Shown: one piece after another, positions 1 through 9,775 of the stretch | Layout: the number at the start of each line of letters is the position of its first letter | How positions within the stretch are numbered: position 1 is the stretch's first letter | Assembly (NCBI GenBank): GCA_964442075.1 | Contig: CAYTWH010000005.1 | Span: 62,001-126,000, forward strand | Reading direction: 5' to 3' | DNA: 64,000 nt | From: CAYTAU01 sp964442075 | GTDB lineage: Bacteria > Bacteroidota > Bacteroidia > Bacteroidales > CAYTAU01 | Position numbers and translations under genes: made by a program | Notes under the pieces: model-generated | Told to the model about the DNA's origin: nothing | Seen by the model: only the letters and a program-made list of their open reading frames with translations | Database searches by the model: none

Positions 1-860
1 TATTTATTTTTCAGTTCAATAAATTCTTTTACAATGTCATTTGGTACAGTAACAGATAAGTGATAGTGTTCAATTTCCCATTCTGCATTTGTTTTGTGCA
101 ATACACCGGAAGCTCTGCAATCTCCCATCCATGTATCAAGTAACTCGTCGAACCATGCATATTGTTTGTCTTCCGAAAGATATATATTTCTGTCTTTTGT
201 CTTAAAATCCCATGCTTTATCGTCTTCAAAGAATTTTTTGGCAAAATTGTAAAATTTATCTTTTGTCCAGAGTTCTGTAGCATCAGTGCCAATGTAAATT
301 CCGTTTTTTGCAATTTTATCAAAATAAGCTGTATTACCTATTGAGGCATCATTATGCCATTGAGCAATAAATTTATTAAGTGATATTTTAAGCAAACTGT
401 CTTTTATGAAAAATTCCACACAGTTTTCTTTATTTCTGGTATCAGTTATTTGAATAATTTTCCAGTTATCGTCAAATTTCACAAACTGAAAAGCATTTAC
501 TCCGCAATGATAAAGTTCCATGCCATAATAGAAATTATATTTTGTCCAGGCTGTTGCAAGATTATCATCAATTTTAATTTCATAGCCCGATACTTTTTCG
601 TCCCATATCTTTTTATGTGGTGTTCCAACAGCTTTAATAAAATCCTCTAATTTTTCATTTGCGATTATTGTTTCTCCGTTTTTAATAGATATTGTTTGTA
701 ATTGTGCTGAGGGAATAAACAATGAACGAACCAAAGAGCTGTCTTCGTTTTTCATGCCTTTGAAAAGATTATCTATTATCAATATAATTTTATGTTCATC
801 AGATTGCGAAAATCCAGTTTGAGAGAATATTATCAGCCAAGCTATAAGTGTGTATTTCAT
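1..860 (-). CDS. Secreted two-domain NTF2/SnoaL-like protein, 3' end cut by the window edge
   Basis: Reading the minus strand from the ATG at 860 gives an uninterrupted frame of 286 codons to the window edge; the last two bases at the edge (TA on the coding strand) suggest the stop codon is immediately there. A short signal peptide (MKYTLIAWLIIFSQTGFSQS) is followed by a lumazine-binding-like NTF2 domain at about residues 22-125 (starting IILIIDNLFKGMKNED, with YYGMELYHCGVNAFQF). A second SnoaL-like NTF2 domain follows at about residues 150-280, with the segments WFDELLDTWMGDCRASGV and WEIEHYHLSVTVPND. These folds often bind small molecules or form enzyme accessory domains; the substrate is unknown. 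The gene lies 62 bases downstream of the FAD/Fe-S dehydrogenase on the same strand and may be cotranscribed. A shorter 97-codon frame inside it at 29-322 is a shadow. Confidence 0.8.
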   Translation of the reverse strand, partial: MKYTLIAWLIIFSQTGFSQSDEHKIILIIDNLFKGMKNEDSSLVRSLFIPSAQLQTISIKNGETIIANEKLEDFIKAVGTPHKKIWDEKVSGYEIKIDDNLATAWTKYNFYYGMELYHCGVNAFQFVKFDDNWKIIQITDTRNKENCVEFFIKDSLLKISLNKFIAQWHNDASIGNTAYFDKIAKNGIYIGTDATELWTKDKFYNFAKKFFEDDKAWDFKTKDRNIYLSEDKQYAWFDELLDTWMGDCRASGVLHKTNAEWEIEHYHLSVTVPNDIVKEFIELKNK

Positions 861-922
861 GTATTTATGCTTTTGATTGTCATTTACTTCGTGTTATTTC
901 CTTAGCCTCTGCCTTAGCCTTT

Positions 923-3847
923 TTAAATTAATGCTTCAAACAAAATCTCTACAGGATGCAAAACATCTCTGTTCGTTCCGTCTTTAATTTGATGTCGGCA
1001 CGATGTTCCCGGTGCTGAAATCATTATATCATCAGGTGTTTTTCTGATTTCGGGAAACAGAACCAATTCGCCCACTTTCATTGAAAGTTCGTAATGCTCT
1101 TTTTCATATCCAAACGAGCCTGCCATACCACAGCAACCCGAAGGTATTTCTGTTACCTCATAATTTTCGGGAAATGATAAAATTAATTTCGTTGAATCTG
1201 TGCTTGCAATTGCTTTTTGCTGACAATGCCCATGTAGCTTTATTGTTTTATGTTTTTTTGTAAATTGTTCTTTTCTGATATTTCCTTTTTTAATTTCATT
1301 TGCCAAAAACTCGTCTATCATAAAAACATTTTGTGCTAATTTACTAGCATTGCCTGCCATTTCTCTATTAACAAGCTCTGGGTATTCATCTCTAAACGAC
1401 AAAATTGCAGAAGGCTCAATTCCTATTAATGGATTTTTCTCAGTAATAATATCTTTTAGAAGTTCAACATTTTCCTCAGCAATTTTTTTTGCTTTCCTAA
1501 TAAGTCCTTTAGAAAGAAAAGACCTTGAACTGATTGTATGATTTGGGATTACAACTTCATATCCAAGTTTATTCAATAATAGAATTGCTTTTATGCCAAT
1601 ATCACTATCGTTAAAATTTGTAAACTCGTCATTAAAGAAATATACTTTTCCGTTTTTACCTGATGTGGAATTTAGTTTTTTATAATATTTGCTTAATGTT
1701 GATTTTTGCAAAAGCGGAATATTTCGTTTGGGTGCAAATCCCAATATCTTTTTTATTACTGATGATGTAAACTTATTTTTAAAAAAGAAATTTGTTACTT
1801 CTGGCAATATCGCTCCAAGCTTATTTAACGATGAAATATATGCAATTGCTTTCGACCTGAAGGGAATACCATTTTCATCATAATAATGCTGTAGAAACTC
1901 AGCTTTTAATTTAGCAACATCAACACTTGATGGACATTCCGATTTACATGCTTTGCACGATAAGCACAAGTCCATAACATCGAATATTTCTTTATGGTCA
2001 AAAGGGTTTTCTTTGTTTGAGTTTGTTAAAAATTCTCTTAAAATATTTGCTCTGGCTCTTGTTGTTTGATTTTCATCCCGACTAGCCATATAGCTTGGGC
2101 ACATAGTCCCGCCAATTATTTCAGATTTCCTACAATCTCCGGAACCACTACATTTTTCTGATGCTTGTATAATCCCTCCTGTTTTCGAAAAATCAAAATA
2201 AGTATTAATTTTTTTATCTTTTTGTCCAGGCTTAAACCTCAAGCTGGCATTCATTTTAGGAGTATCCGTAATTTTTCCCGGATTAAATATATTGTTAGAA
2301 TCCCATGTCGCTTTTATTTCTTTTAAAAGGTTATAATTCTGTTCACCAATCATTAAGGGGATAAATTCTCCGCGCAAGCGTCCATCACCGTGTTCTCCAC
2401 TTAACGAACCATTATATTTTTTAACAAGATGAGCAACTTCAAGAGCAATAGTATGGAATAATTCTACATGATTTTCATCTTTTAAATTAAGCACAGGTCG
2501 TAAATGTAATTCACCAGTAGCAATATGTGCGTAATACACACATGATAAATCATACTTCTTTAAAATTTTTTGAAAATCGGCAATATATTTTGGAAGCACA
2601 TTTGGGTTTACGGCTGTATCTTCAATAACAGGAACAGGTTTTGCATCTCCCTTCATATTTGACAACAAGCCTAAACCTGCTTTTCTTAAATTCCATACTT
2701 TTTTAATGTCGTCACCAAAAACTATTGGAAAATGATAACCGAAATTTGATTTTTGCATTTCAGCTTCCATTTGTTTTGCAATTTCAACAATTTCTTCTTT
2801 TGTTTCTTTGGCAAATTCAACTATTAAAATCGCAGCAGGCCTATCCTTAACAAAAAATCTGTTTTTATTCTGCTCAATGTTGTCTTTCGTGAGTTCAAGA
2901 ATTATATCATCCATTAACTCAATTGAACATGGTTTATATTTTAATGCAATTAAATTTGCTTTTAAAGCATCCTCAAGAGTATTCATGTGAACGCATATCA
3001 ATGCTTTTTCTTTGAAAGGTAATGGAACAAGATTAAGTTTTATTTCAGTTATGAATATTAATGTTCCTTCAGAGCCTGCTATAAGTTTGCTGAAATTAAA
3101 TTTTTCTTTAGTCTCAGTAAATGGCTCTGTTTCTAATAAAAGGTCGATTGCATATCCTGTATTTCTTCTCTTTATCGATTTGTCGGGAAATTGTTCTCTT
3201 ATTTCATCTTGATTTTTTTTATTAGATAATATTTCCCTGATATTATTATAAATTTTATTTTCTAAACTGTCTCCCGCGCATTTTTCGTTGAATTCATCTT
3301 TTGATAAATCTTTGAATTCTGCTTCAGAGCCATTGCTTAAAAACCCTTTTATCGATATTGTGTGATCGCGGGTTGAACCATAAATTAAAGACCGAGCACC
3401 ACAAGAGTTGTTGCCAACCATTCCTGCAATCATACACCTGTTTGATGTTGATGTTTCCGGTCCGAAAAATAAATTGTAAGGATTTAAAAACAAATTTAAT
3501 TCATCTAACACAACGCCAGGTTGAACTTTTACCCAGCATTCTTTTTCATTAAATTCAATTATTTCGGTCATATATTTCGAAACATCAACAACAATTCCAT
3601 TACCTACTACTTGTCCGGCAAGAGATGTTCCTGCTGTTCGTGGAATTATTGAAGTTTTATTTTCTTTGGCAAATTCAATTATCTTTTTAATGTCATTATT
3701 ATTTTGGGGAAGAACAACCGCAACAGGTTTTTCGCGGTAAACAGATGCATCGGTAGCATACATCAAACGTGTTGATTCGTCATAAAATATATCGCCTTCA
3801 AAATTCAGCTGAAAATCGTTTAATTTCTTATGTATAATATTTGCCAT
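923..3847 (-). CDS. FAD-linked oxidase with C-terminal Fe-S and CCG domains (YdiJ/GlcD-GlpC type dehydrogenase)
   Basis: A fusion of a PCMH-type FAD flavoprotein with a GlpC-like iron-sulfur protein. Numbering from the longest frame (GTG/ATG region at 3868): FAD-binding segment about 45-280 (RTAGTSLAGQ, GNNSCGARSLIYGST), FAD-oxidase C domain about 290-535 (HIATGELHLRP, SLSGEHGDGRLRGEF), a cysteine cluster CSGSGDC at 573-579 with a further Cys at 590, a ferredoxin-like CLSCKACKSEC at 635-645, and a CCG domain (HGHCQQKA, PSGCCGMAGS at 910-919, APGTSCRHQ). The length and order match E. coli YdiJ, a D-2-hydroxyglutarate dehydrogenase; D-lactate or another 2-hydroxyacid is an alternative substrate. 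I prefer the ATG at 3847 (MANIIHKK) because a -7 promoter element overlaps the upstream start. It is transcribed divergently from porZ. Confidence 0.9.
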   Translation of the reverse strand: MANIIHKKLNDFQLNFEGDIFYDESTRLMYATDASVYREKPVAVVLPQNNNDIKKIIEFAKENKTSIIPRTAGTSLAGQVVGNGIVVDVSKYMTEIIEFNEKECWVKVQPGVVLDELNLFLNPYNLFFGPETSTSNRCMIAGMVGNNSCGARSLIYGSTRDHTISIKGFLSNGSEAEFKDLSKDEFNEKCAGDSLENKIYNNIREILSNKKNQDEIREQFPDKSIKRRNTGYAIDLLLETEPFTETKEKFNFSKLIAGSEGTLIFITEIKLNLVPLPFKEKALICVHMNTLEDALKANLIALKYKPCSIELMDDIILELTKDNIEQNKNRFFVKDRPAAILIVEFAKETKEEIVEIAKQMEAEMQKSNFGYHFPIVFGDDIKKVWNLRKAGLGLLSNMKGDAKPVPVIEDTAVNPNVLPKYIADFQKILKKYDLSCVYYAHIATGELHLRPVLNLKDENHVELFHTIALEVAHLVKKYNGSLSGEHGDGRLRGEFIPLMIGEQNYNLLKEIKATWDSNNIFNPGKITDTPKMNASLRFKPGQKDKKINTYFDFSKTGGIIQASEKCSGSGDCRKSEIIGGTMCPSYMASRDENQTTRARANILREFLTNSNKENPFDHKEIFDVMDLCLSCKACKSECPSSVDVAKLKAEFLQHYYDENGIPFRSKAIAYISSLNKLGAILPEVTNFFFKNKFTSSVIKKILGFAPKRNIPLLQKSTLSKYYKKLNSTSGKNGKVYFFNDEFTNFNDSDIGIKAILLLNKLGYEVVIPNHTISSRSFLSKGLIRKAKKIAEENVELLKDIITEKNPLIGIEPSAILSFRDEYPELVNREMAGNASKLAQNVFMIDEFLANEIKKGNIRKEQFTKKHKTIKLHGHCQQKAIASTDSTKLILSFPENYEVTEIPSGCCGMAGSFGYEKEHYELSMKVGELVLFPEIRKTPDDIMISAPGTSCRHQIKDGTNRDVLHPVEILFEALI

Positions 3848-3865
3848 ATTTTTTATTGAAGAAAA

Positions 3866-3873
3866 CAAAAGTA
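3866..3873 (-). promoter_or_regulatory. Bacteroidota -7 promoter element (TACTTTTG) for the FAD/Fe-S dehydrogenase
   Basis: The coding strand reads TACTTTTG, a match to TAnnTTTG, 18 bases before the ATG at 3847. No TTTG sits at the ideal 19-base distance upstream. The element argues against the in-frame start at 3868, which lies inside it. Confidence 0.5.
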
Positions 3874-3968
3874 AGAAAATTTAATTTTTCAAACATCAAA
3901 GCATTGAACAGATAAAAAAAAATTAAATATAGAAAAGGATATTGTATAACAATAAATATAATATTATG

Positions 3969-3976
3969 TAGTTTTG
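3969..3976 (+). promoter_or_regulatory. Bacteroidota -7 promoter element (TAGTTTTG) for porZ-recO
   Basis: TAGTTTTG matches TAnnTTTG and lies 36 bases before the ATG at 4013. It overlaps the earlier in-frame start at 3974, so translation from that position is unlikely. A -33 TTG is not at the ideal spacing (nearest is 24 bases upstream). Confidence 0.5.
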
Positions 3977-4012
3977 TATAATAATTTTGGAAGAATTAAA
4001 AAAATATTTAAA

Positions 4013-6298
4013 ATGAAAATATATCAATTATTAGTATTTACATTTTTTCTAATTTTTTCTAATGTCTTTTCGCAAATTGGTGTTGGTGAATGGAGAGATC
4101 ACTTGCCATATTCTAGAGGCAATAAAGTTGCCGTTGCCGGTAACAAAATATATTGTGCAACAGAATCAAATGTTTTTTACTATAATAAATCTGATGAAAG
4201 CGTTAATAAAATATCAAAAGTTCATGGATTATCTGATATAGGAGTAAGTTCAATTGCCTATAATAGTGAATATGATGTTTTATTTATTGCTTATTCAAAT
4301 GCTAATATTGATTTAATTTCAGGTCAAACAATATATAATATTCCGGACATTAAAAGAAAACAAATAACCGGAAATAAGACTATAAACAACATTTTATTTA
4401 TTGATCAATTTGCTTATCTTTCTTGTGGTTTTGGAATAGTGGTTGTTGATATTGAAAAAAAAGAGATTAAAGACACTTATATAATAGGATCTAATGGTAG
4501 TCAAATAAATGTTTATGAATTAACTACAGACAACACTTATTTTTATGCTGCAACAGAAAAAGGCATATTCAAAGCAGAAAAAAACAGTCAGTTTCTTGTA
4601 AATTATGTATATTGGGACCATTTAAATGATGCTCCACAAAACAATAGAGAATATAATTCAATAGCATATTTTAATAATAAGCTTTATGCTGCGTATAATG
4701 ATTCTGAATCAGGAAAAGACACAATCTTTGTTTTTGATGGTGCATTATGGAATTTTCTTGACACCGCAAATTTTAAAAATATTATTGGGCTTTCTGTTAG
4801 CAACAATCATCTTATAATTTGCCAGTCTTATGGCCTTTCAACAATAAATAGTTCAGGATATACAAGTGATTATTCTAATTCCTTAAGACCAATGCATGCA
4901 GAATTTGATTCTGATAATAATTTATGGATAGCAGATAGATATTATGGTTTAAGAAAAGCCAAAAATACGACATCTTTTGAACCCTATTTTCCAAACGGAC
5001 CATACAGCAATAATGTTGTTAACATGGATGTTCAGGGAAGTAATTTATATGCTGTTGCAGGAGGAGTAGATGTTTCATGGCATACACTTGGTAATAAGGC
5101 AGAAGTAAATATATTTATTAATAATGAATGGAGAACATATAGAACAGGAACATATAAAGACATTATGAGGGTTATTGTTGATCCTTCCAATCCTACAAAA
5201 GCTTATGCCGGTTCATTTAATTATGGTATATTAGAATTTAAAAATGGTGATTTTGTTAGGGTGTATGATGAAAGCAATAGCACTCTTCAATCAGTAATTC
5301 CCGGTCAAAAATATGTTAAAATAGGAGGAATGGCTTTTGATTCCGAAAATAATTTATGGGTTTCTGTTTCTTCTGATGGCGATAAACCTGTTTCAGTAAT
5401 GCTTACTGATGGCACATGGCATGCTTTTAATTATGGTAGTTTGTTTAATAATTTTGTAACAAGTGAAATTCTAGTAACTCAATATAACCATAAATGGATT
5501 CTTATACCAAGAGGTGTAGGTCTTTTTGCTTTTGATGAAAAAGGTACCTATGAGGATTTAACTGACGATGACACAAAAGAATTCAGTGTTTTAGATGAAA
5601 TAGGAAAAGTAATAACAAATGATATTTATTCATTTGCAGAAGATCTTGATGGAGATATTTGGCTTGGTACAAATAAGGGAATTTTAGTATATTACGATGC
5701 AGAAAATGTTTTTACCGGAGATAATTTTTATGCTCAAAAAATAATTATTGAAATAGATGGTAATACACAATACCTGTTAGAAACTGAAATAGTTACTGCT
5801 ATCGAAATTGATGGAGCAAATAGAAAATGGATAGGTACCCAAAGTGCAGGAGTATTTTTAATGTCGGCAGATGGAACAGAACAGATATTAAATTTTAATA
5901 CTGAGAACAGTCCATTAATTTCAGATAATATTACAAGTATTTCTATTGATCATATTACAGGGGAAGTGTATTTTGGAACAAGCAAAGGAATAATCTCTTA
6001 TAAAAGTACTGCAACAATGGGTGATGAAGATTTTAATGAGGTTTATGTTTATCCAAATCCTGTAAAGCACGATTATTCGGGCTTAATTACGGTTACAGGA
6101 TTAGTTGCTAATGTAAATGTAAAAATTACAGATATTACAGGAAACATTGTTTATGAAGTAACGGCAGAAGGCGGGCAAGCAATTTGGGATGGAAACGATT
6201 TTTCGGGGAACAGGGTACATACAGGAGTTTATCTTGTTTTTTGTTCAAATGAAGATGGCTCTAAAACTCATATAACAAAAATATTATTCATTAATTAA
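4013..6298 (+). CDS. porZ: PorZ-like type IX secretion attachment-complex protein (two beta-propellers plus sorting domain)
   Basis: 761 aa from the ATG at 4013, with a clean signal peptide (MKIYQLLVFTFFLIFSNVFS) followed by QIGVGEWRDHLPYSRGNK, the characteristic start of PorZ N-terminal propeller proteins. Repeated short blocks of the type NNLWIADRYYGLRK, NNLWVSVSSDGD, GDIWLGTNKGILVYYD and RKWIGTQSAGVFLMS are propeller blades. A C-terminal sorting-type domain begins at VYVYPNPVKHDYSG and ends HITKILFIN. P. gingivalis PorZ is nearly the same length (about 776 aa); there it sits on the cell surface in the T9SS attachment complex with PorU, PorV and PorQ and binds A-LPS. The stop is 10 bases from recO, so the two are probably cotranscribed. 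A generic two-component-regulator propeller protein is the alternative call. Confidence 0.82.
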   Translation: MKIYQLLVFTFFLIFSNVFSQIGVGEWRDHLPYSRGNKVAVAGNKIYCATESNVFYYNKSDESVNKISKVHGLSDIGVSSIAYNSEYDVLFIAYSNANIDLISGQTIYNIPDIKRKQITGNKTINNILFIDQFAYLSCGFGIVVVDIEKKEIKDTYIIGSNGSQINVYELTTDNTYFYAATEKGIFKAEKNSQFLVNYVYWDHLNDAPQNNREYNSIAYFNNKLYAAYNDSESGKDTIFVFDGALWNFLDTANFKNIIGLSVSNNHLIICQSYGLSTINSSGYTSDYSNSLRPMHAEFDSDNNLWIADRYYGLRKAKNTTSFEPYFPNGPYSNNVVNMDVQGSNLYAVAGGVDVSWHTLGNKAEVNIFINNEWRTYRTGTYKDIMRVIVDPSNPTKAYAGSFNYGILEFKNGDFVRVYDESNSTLQSVIPGQKYVKIGGMAFDSENNLWVSVSSDGDKPVSVMLTDGTWHAFNYGSLFNNFVTSEILVTQYNHKWILIPRGVGLFAFDEKGTYEDLTDDDTKEFSVLDEIGKVITNDIYSFAEDLDGDIWLGTNKGILVYYDAENVFTGDNFYAQKIIIEIDGNTQYLLETEIVTAIEIDGANRKWIGTQSAGVFLMSADGTEQILNFNTENSPLISDNITSISIDHITGEVYFGTSKGIISYKSTATMGDEDFNEVYVYPNPVKHDYSGLITVTGLVANVNVKITDITGNIVYEVTAEGGQAIWDGNDFSGNRVHTGVYLVFCSNEDGSKTHITKILFIN

Positions 6299-6308
6299 TT
6301 GAATTTGT

Positions 6309-7034
6309 ATGCTCCGTAAAAGTAAAGGAGTAGTTTTAAACCAAATTAAGTATGGCGATTCAAGTCTGATAACTCATATTTATACAGAAAATTACGGAAT
6401 ACAATCTTTCATAATTAAAGGTGGCAAAAGCAAAAAGCAAAAAGCAAAATATAGTTTTTTACAAGCACTATTTCTAATAGAAATAGAAAGTTATTATAAG
6501 CCATCACGAAATATTCAACTTGCGAAAGAAATAAGCCCTCATTATATATACAAGACAATACCTTTTAACATTACTAAAAGTGCAATTGTGTTATTTTTAT
6601 GTGAAATATTATTGAAAACTTTAAAAGAAGAAGAAAAAAACATAAAACTTTATAATTTTTTACAATCAACATTAATACACTTTGATGAAAATCAATCTAA
6701 TTTTTCAAATTTTCATTTATTCTTTTTGGTACATTTAACCAAATATCTTGGGTTTTTTCCAAATACCGACAGTAGTGGTGAGCAGCAATTTTTTGATATA
6801 ATGGAAGGTTGTTTCACAAATTATAAACCAAAACACAAGTATTATTTATCCGGTAATTCAAGTGAGTTGTTTTTTTCTATTACCAAAGCAAGTATAAATG
6901 ATTATTCAAAAATAATAATTAAAAAAAAGGACAAAGTTTTTCTTTTAGAAAAAATAATAGAGTATTTTAGTATCCATCTTGAAGGTTTCGGAACAATTAA
7001 ATCTTTACAGGTATTAAATGAAGTGTTTTCATAA
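6309..7034 (+). CDS. recO: DNA repair protein RecO
   Basis: 241 aa, a typical length for RecO. The N-terminal OB-fold is recognisable (KGVVLNQIKYGDSSLITHIY, then SFIIKGGKSKKQKAKYSFLQ), followed by a helical domain. RecO loads RecA with RecF and RecR during recombinational repair of gaps. The zinc-binding cysteine pairs present in some RecO proteins are missing: the equivalent region reads DSSGEQQFFDIMEGCFT, with one cysteine only. It follows porZ by 10 bases and precedes the YfhO gene by 21 bases. Confidence 0.9.
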   Translation: MLRKSKGVVLNQIKYGDSSLITHIYTENYGIQSFIIKGGKSKKQKAKYSFLQALFLIEIESYYKPSRNIQLAKEISPHYIYKTIPFNITKSAIVLFLCEILLKTLKEEEKNIKLYNFLQSTLIHFDENQSNFSNFHLFFLVHLTKYLGFFPNTDSSGEQQFFDIMEGCFTNYKPKHKYYLSGNSSELFFSITKASINDYSKIIIKKKDKVFLLEKIIEYFSIHLEGFGTIKSLQVLNEVFS

Positions 7035-7055
7035 TAAATAATAATAATTTAATTA

Positions 7056-9773
7056 ATGAATTCCCTTATAAAATATATAAAACTAATTCTCAAATCGCCA
7101 TACACATTGTTGTTATTTATTGCAATTATTGCTTATTGGCAAATTGCTTTTTTAACAAATAGTATTCAGTGGGACATGATAGATTGCCATTTACCTTGGC
7201 GATATTTTGTAAGCGAGACTATTCAAAACGGCGAATTTCCATTATGGAACCCCTATCAACAACTTGGTTATCCAATACATGCAGATTTAAGAACTGTCTG
7301 GAATCCTGTTGTTTTATTAGTCGGGTTATTTGGTATTTATACAAATTACACATTACATTTTTTTTTAATATTGTATCTATTCCTTGCAGGATCAGGAATG
7401 TATCGTTTAATGATGCACTTTAATTCCAACAAGGAAATTGCACTTATTGTAGGCATTGCATATATGCTTTCCGGATTTTTTATTTCTCATGCACAAGAAA
7501 TATCAGCTTTTGCAGGAGCAGCATTTATTCCATTTATTATTTTGTATTATCTAAAATTCTTTAATCGTTTTAAATATATTGAAATAATTAAAGTTAGTGT
7601 TTTATTATTTTTAATGATAAGCACTGCATATCCGGCTTTTACTATAATATTGGCTTATCTGCTTATTACTATATTTTTATTTTATTTTATTGCAATTATT
7701 GTAAGAAAAAAATATAAATTATTAAAGAGAACAATAATTGCTCATTCAATCTTACTTGTAATTATGGGATTATTAAGTTCTGTATTTATTGTTACTTTTT
7801 TACAGGTAAGTCCTTATGTTAGCAGAATAGGAGGATTAACTGCAGAAAAAGCCATGATTGGAGCATTTACACCTCAATCAATAATATCGTTTTTGCTTCC
7901 TTTTGCGAGTGTTAAAAATGCTGATCTTTTCAAAACGGATATTACAATGGCAAATGCTTATTTTGGAGTTATTATATTTATACTTTTTGTCTCCTCTTTG
8001 TTTAAAAGAAAAACTTTATTTGAATATTTATTGTTGGGATTTGGAATAATTACATTATTTGCTTCGTTTGGAGATTATACTCCTGTTAGAGAATTCTTAT
8101 ATAATTACCTGCCATTATTAGATAAATTCCGGTTCCCGAGCTTTTTTACTTTATTCACAATAATTTTTTTTTTAATTCTTACAGGGAATTTTCTTACAAA
8201 AACATATAAAAATGAAAAATGCAATTATAAACCAACACTTTATATTGCTTTTTCGGTATTGCTGACACTTATTTATGCTATAATTTATTCAAAGATTAAT
8301 TTCTCATTTAACGACTTTACCTTTTTTAATAAGGAACTTACTTTTTGGGAAATGTTAAAAAAATCAACATACTATGAACATATTTTTATTCAGGGAATTA
8401 TACAGTTTATAGTTGTTGCAGTATTTATTTATTTTTTAATTAAAAATAAATCAATAAAAAAAATCTTGATATACTTAATTTTATTTGAAATGATTATTGC
8501 TGTACAATTCAATATGTATTATACAGGCATTTCTGAAGCTAAGCCAAAAAACATAAACTCTTATATAGATAGCTGTCCAAAAGGATTTTATGCTCCGGAA
8601 AGCAATTTAATATCAGAAAATACTGATAAAAAATCGAGTTTTTGGCCTCTTTGGAGAAACACTTCGATATTTACAAAAAAAGTTTCTTTCGATTCATTTA
8701 ACTCTTTCTTTTTAGAAGGATATGAAATTTTGATTGATTCATTTCCTGAATTAAAAAGTGCGATGTTGAAAAACGAACTTCTTTATTTGTCTGACAGAAT
8801 TTTACCTTATTCTTCTATCAACAAAACAAGTATAAAAAATAATGATACTTATGTTCATGATACAATATATAATAAGAACTACAAGCATGAATTAGAGACA
8901 GATCGTGCCGATAAAATTGGAATAACTAAATTTTCTTCAACAGGAGTAACAGCAAATACAAATACAAAAAACACACAAATAATTACATTTTTACAAAGTA
9001 ATTATTATGGTTGGAAAGTTTTTATTGATGATAATCCTGTGCCTCATTTCACATCTAATTTTCTCACTATTTCAACAATTCTTCCTGCAGGAAAACATAA
9101 GATGGAATACAGATACAAAAATGAAAATGTAATGACAGGATTTGTTATTTCTTACTCAATATTTGGCATATTGCTTATTATATTAGCTTTATATTATGCT
9201 CTGAGATTAAAAAAGCAGAAAAGAATTATACTTTTTTCCCTTTTATTAATTATTTTGATCTTGACATATAAGATTATTTATATTTCAGTTAAAGAGATAA
9301 AAATACAATCATATAATAAGCCAACCGCATATAGTAGTATAAACGATTTTGAAACACAATATAAATATTGGGAAACAGATACCTCATTTATAAATAACTT
9401 AAATTATTATTCTGAAAATAAAAGTTATATAATCGATTCTTTATCTGAGTATTGTTGTGTGTTTGAATCAAAATACCAAAATTTAATAAAAGAGAATAAT
9501 AATGTTGATATACTGGTTAATGTTAAAATATTATTGGAAAATAATGTAAACTCAACTCTTGTCCTTTCTGTGGATAGGGGAGAAGAATCAATATTGTGGG
9601 AAGGCTCATTAATTAACGATTCATTATATTCTAAAAATATTTGGCACGAAATAAGGATAAATGCTGATAATATCAAATTGCAAAAAAATGATATTGTTAA
9701 AACCTATATATGGAATAAGAATAAAAATCAATTCTATGTTGATGATTTTGAGATATCGTTTTTATCCAAGTAA
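7056..9773 (+). CDS. YfhO-family multi-pass membrane protein
   Basis: 905 aa with roughly a dozen hydrophobic helices in the first 480 residues, a soluble stretch of about 480-690, one or two further helices near 700-760, and a hydrophilic C-terminal tail. The family signature is the opening loop (NSIQWDMIDCHLPWRYFVSE, GEFPLWNPYQQLGYPIHADL) and the extracytoplasmic block FLQSNYYGWKVFIDDNPVP. YfhO is a GT-C-like fold linked in some Gram-positive bacteria to glycosylation of cell-surface polymers; the substrate here is unknown. The C-terminal tail (after about residue 760) is not typical of YfhO and looks like a small beta-sandwich. It is the last gene of the porZ-recO-yfhO run and ends 2 bases from the convergent methyltransferase gene. 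Confidence 0.8.
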   Translation: MNSLIKYIKLILKSPYTLLLFIAIIAYWQIAFLTNSIQWDMIDCHLPWRYFVSETIQNGEFPLWNPYQQLGYPIHADLRTVWNPVVLLVGLFGIYTNYTLHFFLILYLFLAGSGMYRLMMHFNSNKEIALIVGIAYMLSGFFISHAQEISAFAGAAFIPFIILYYLKFFNRFKYIEIIKVSVLLFLMISTAYPAFTIILAYLLITIFLFYFIAIIVRKKYKLLKRTIIAHSILLVIMGLLSSVFIVTFLQVSPYVSRIGGLTAEKAMIGAFTPQSIISFLLPFASVKNADLFKTDITMANAYFGVIIFILFVSSLFKRKTLFEYLLLGFGIITLFASFGDYTPVREFLYNYLPLLDKFRFPSFFTLFTIIFFLILTGNFLTKTYKNEKCNYKPTLYIAFSVLLTLIYAIIYSKINFSFNDFTFFNKELTFWEMLKKSTYYEHIFIQGIIQFIVVAVFIYFLIKNKSIKKILIYLILFEMIIAVQFNMYYTGISEAKPKNINSYIDSCPKGFYAPESNLISENTDKKSSFWPLWRNTSIFTKKVSFDSFNSFFLEGYEILIDSFPELKSAMLKNELLYLSDRILPYSSINKTSIKNNDTYVHDTIYNKNYKHELETDRADKIGITKFSSTGVTANTNTKNTQIITFLQSNYYGWKVFIDDNPVPHFTSNFLTISTILPAGKHKMEYRYKNENVMTGFVISYSIFGILLIILALYYALRLKKQKRIILFSLLLIILILTYKIIYISVKEIKIQSYNKPTAYSSINDFETQYKYWETDTSFINNLNYYSENKSYIIDSLSEYCCVFESKYQNLIKENNNVDILVNVKILLENNVNSTLVLSVDRGEESILWEGSLINDSLYSKNIWHEIRINADNIKLQKNDIVKTYIWNKNKNQFYVDDFEISFLSK

Positions 9774-9775
9774 AT

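Noticed and set aside
29..322. A 97-codon minus-strand frame at the left edge
   Set aside because: It is out of frame with the NTF2-like gene, whose protein shows clear family motifs.
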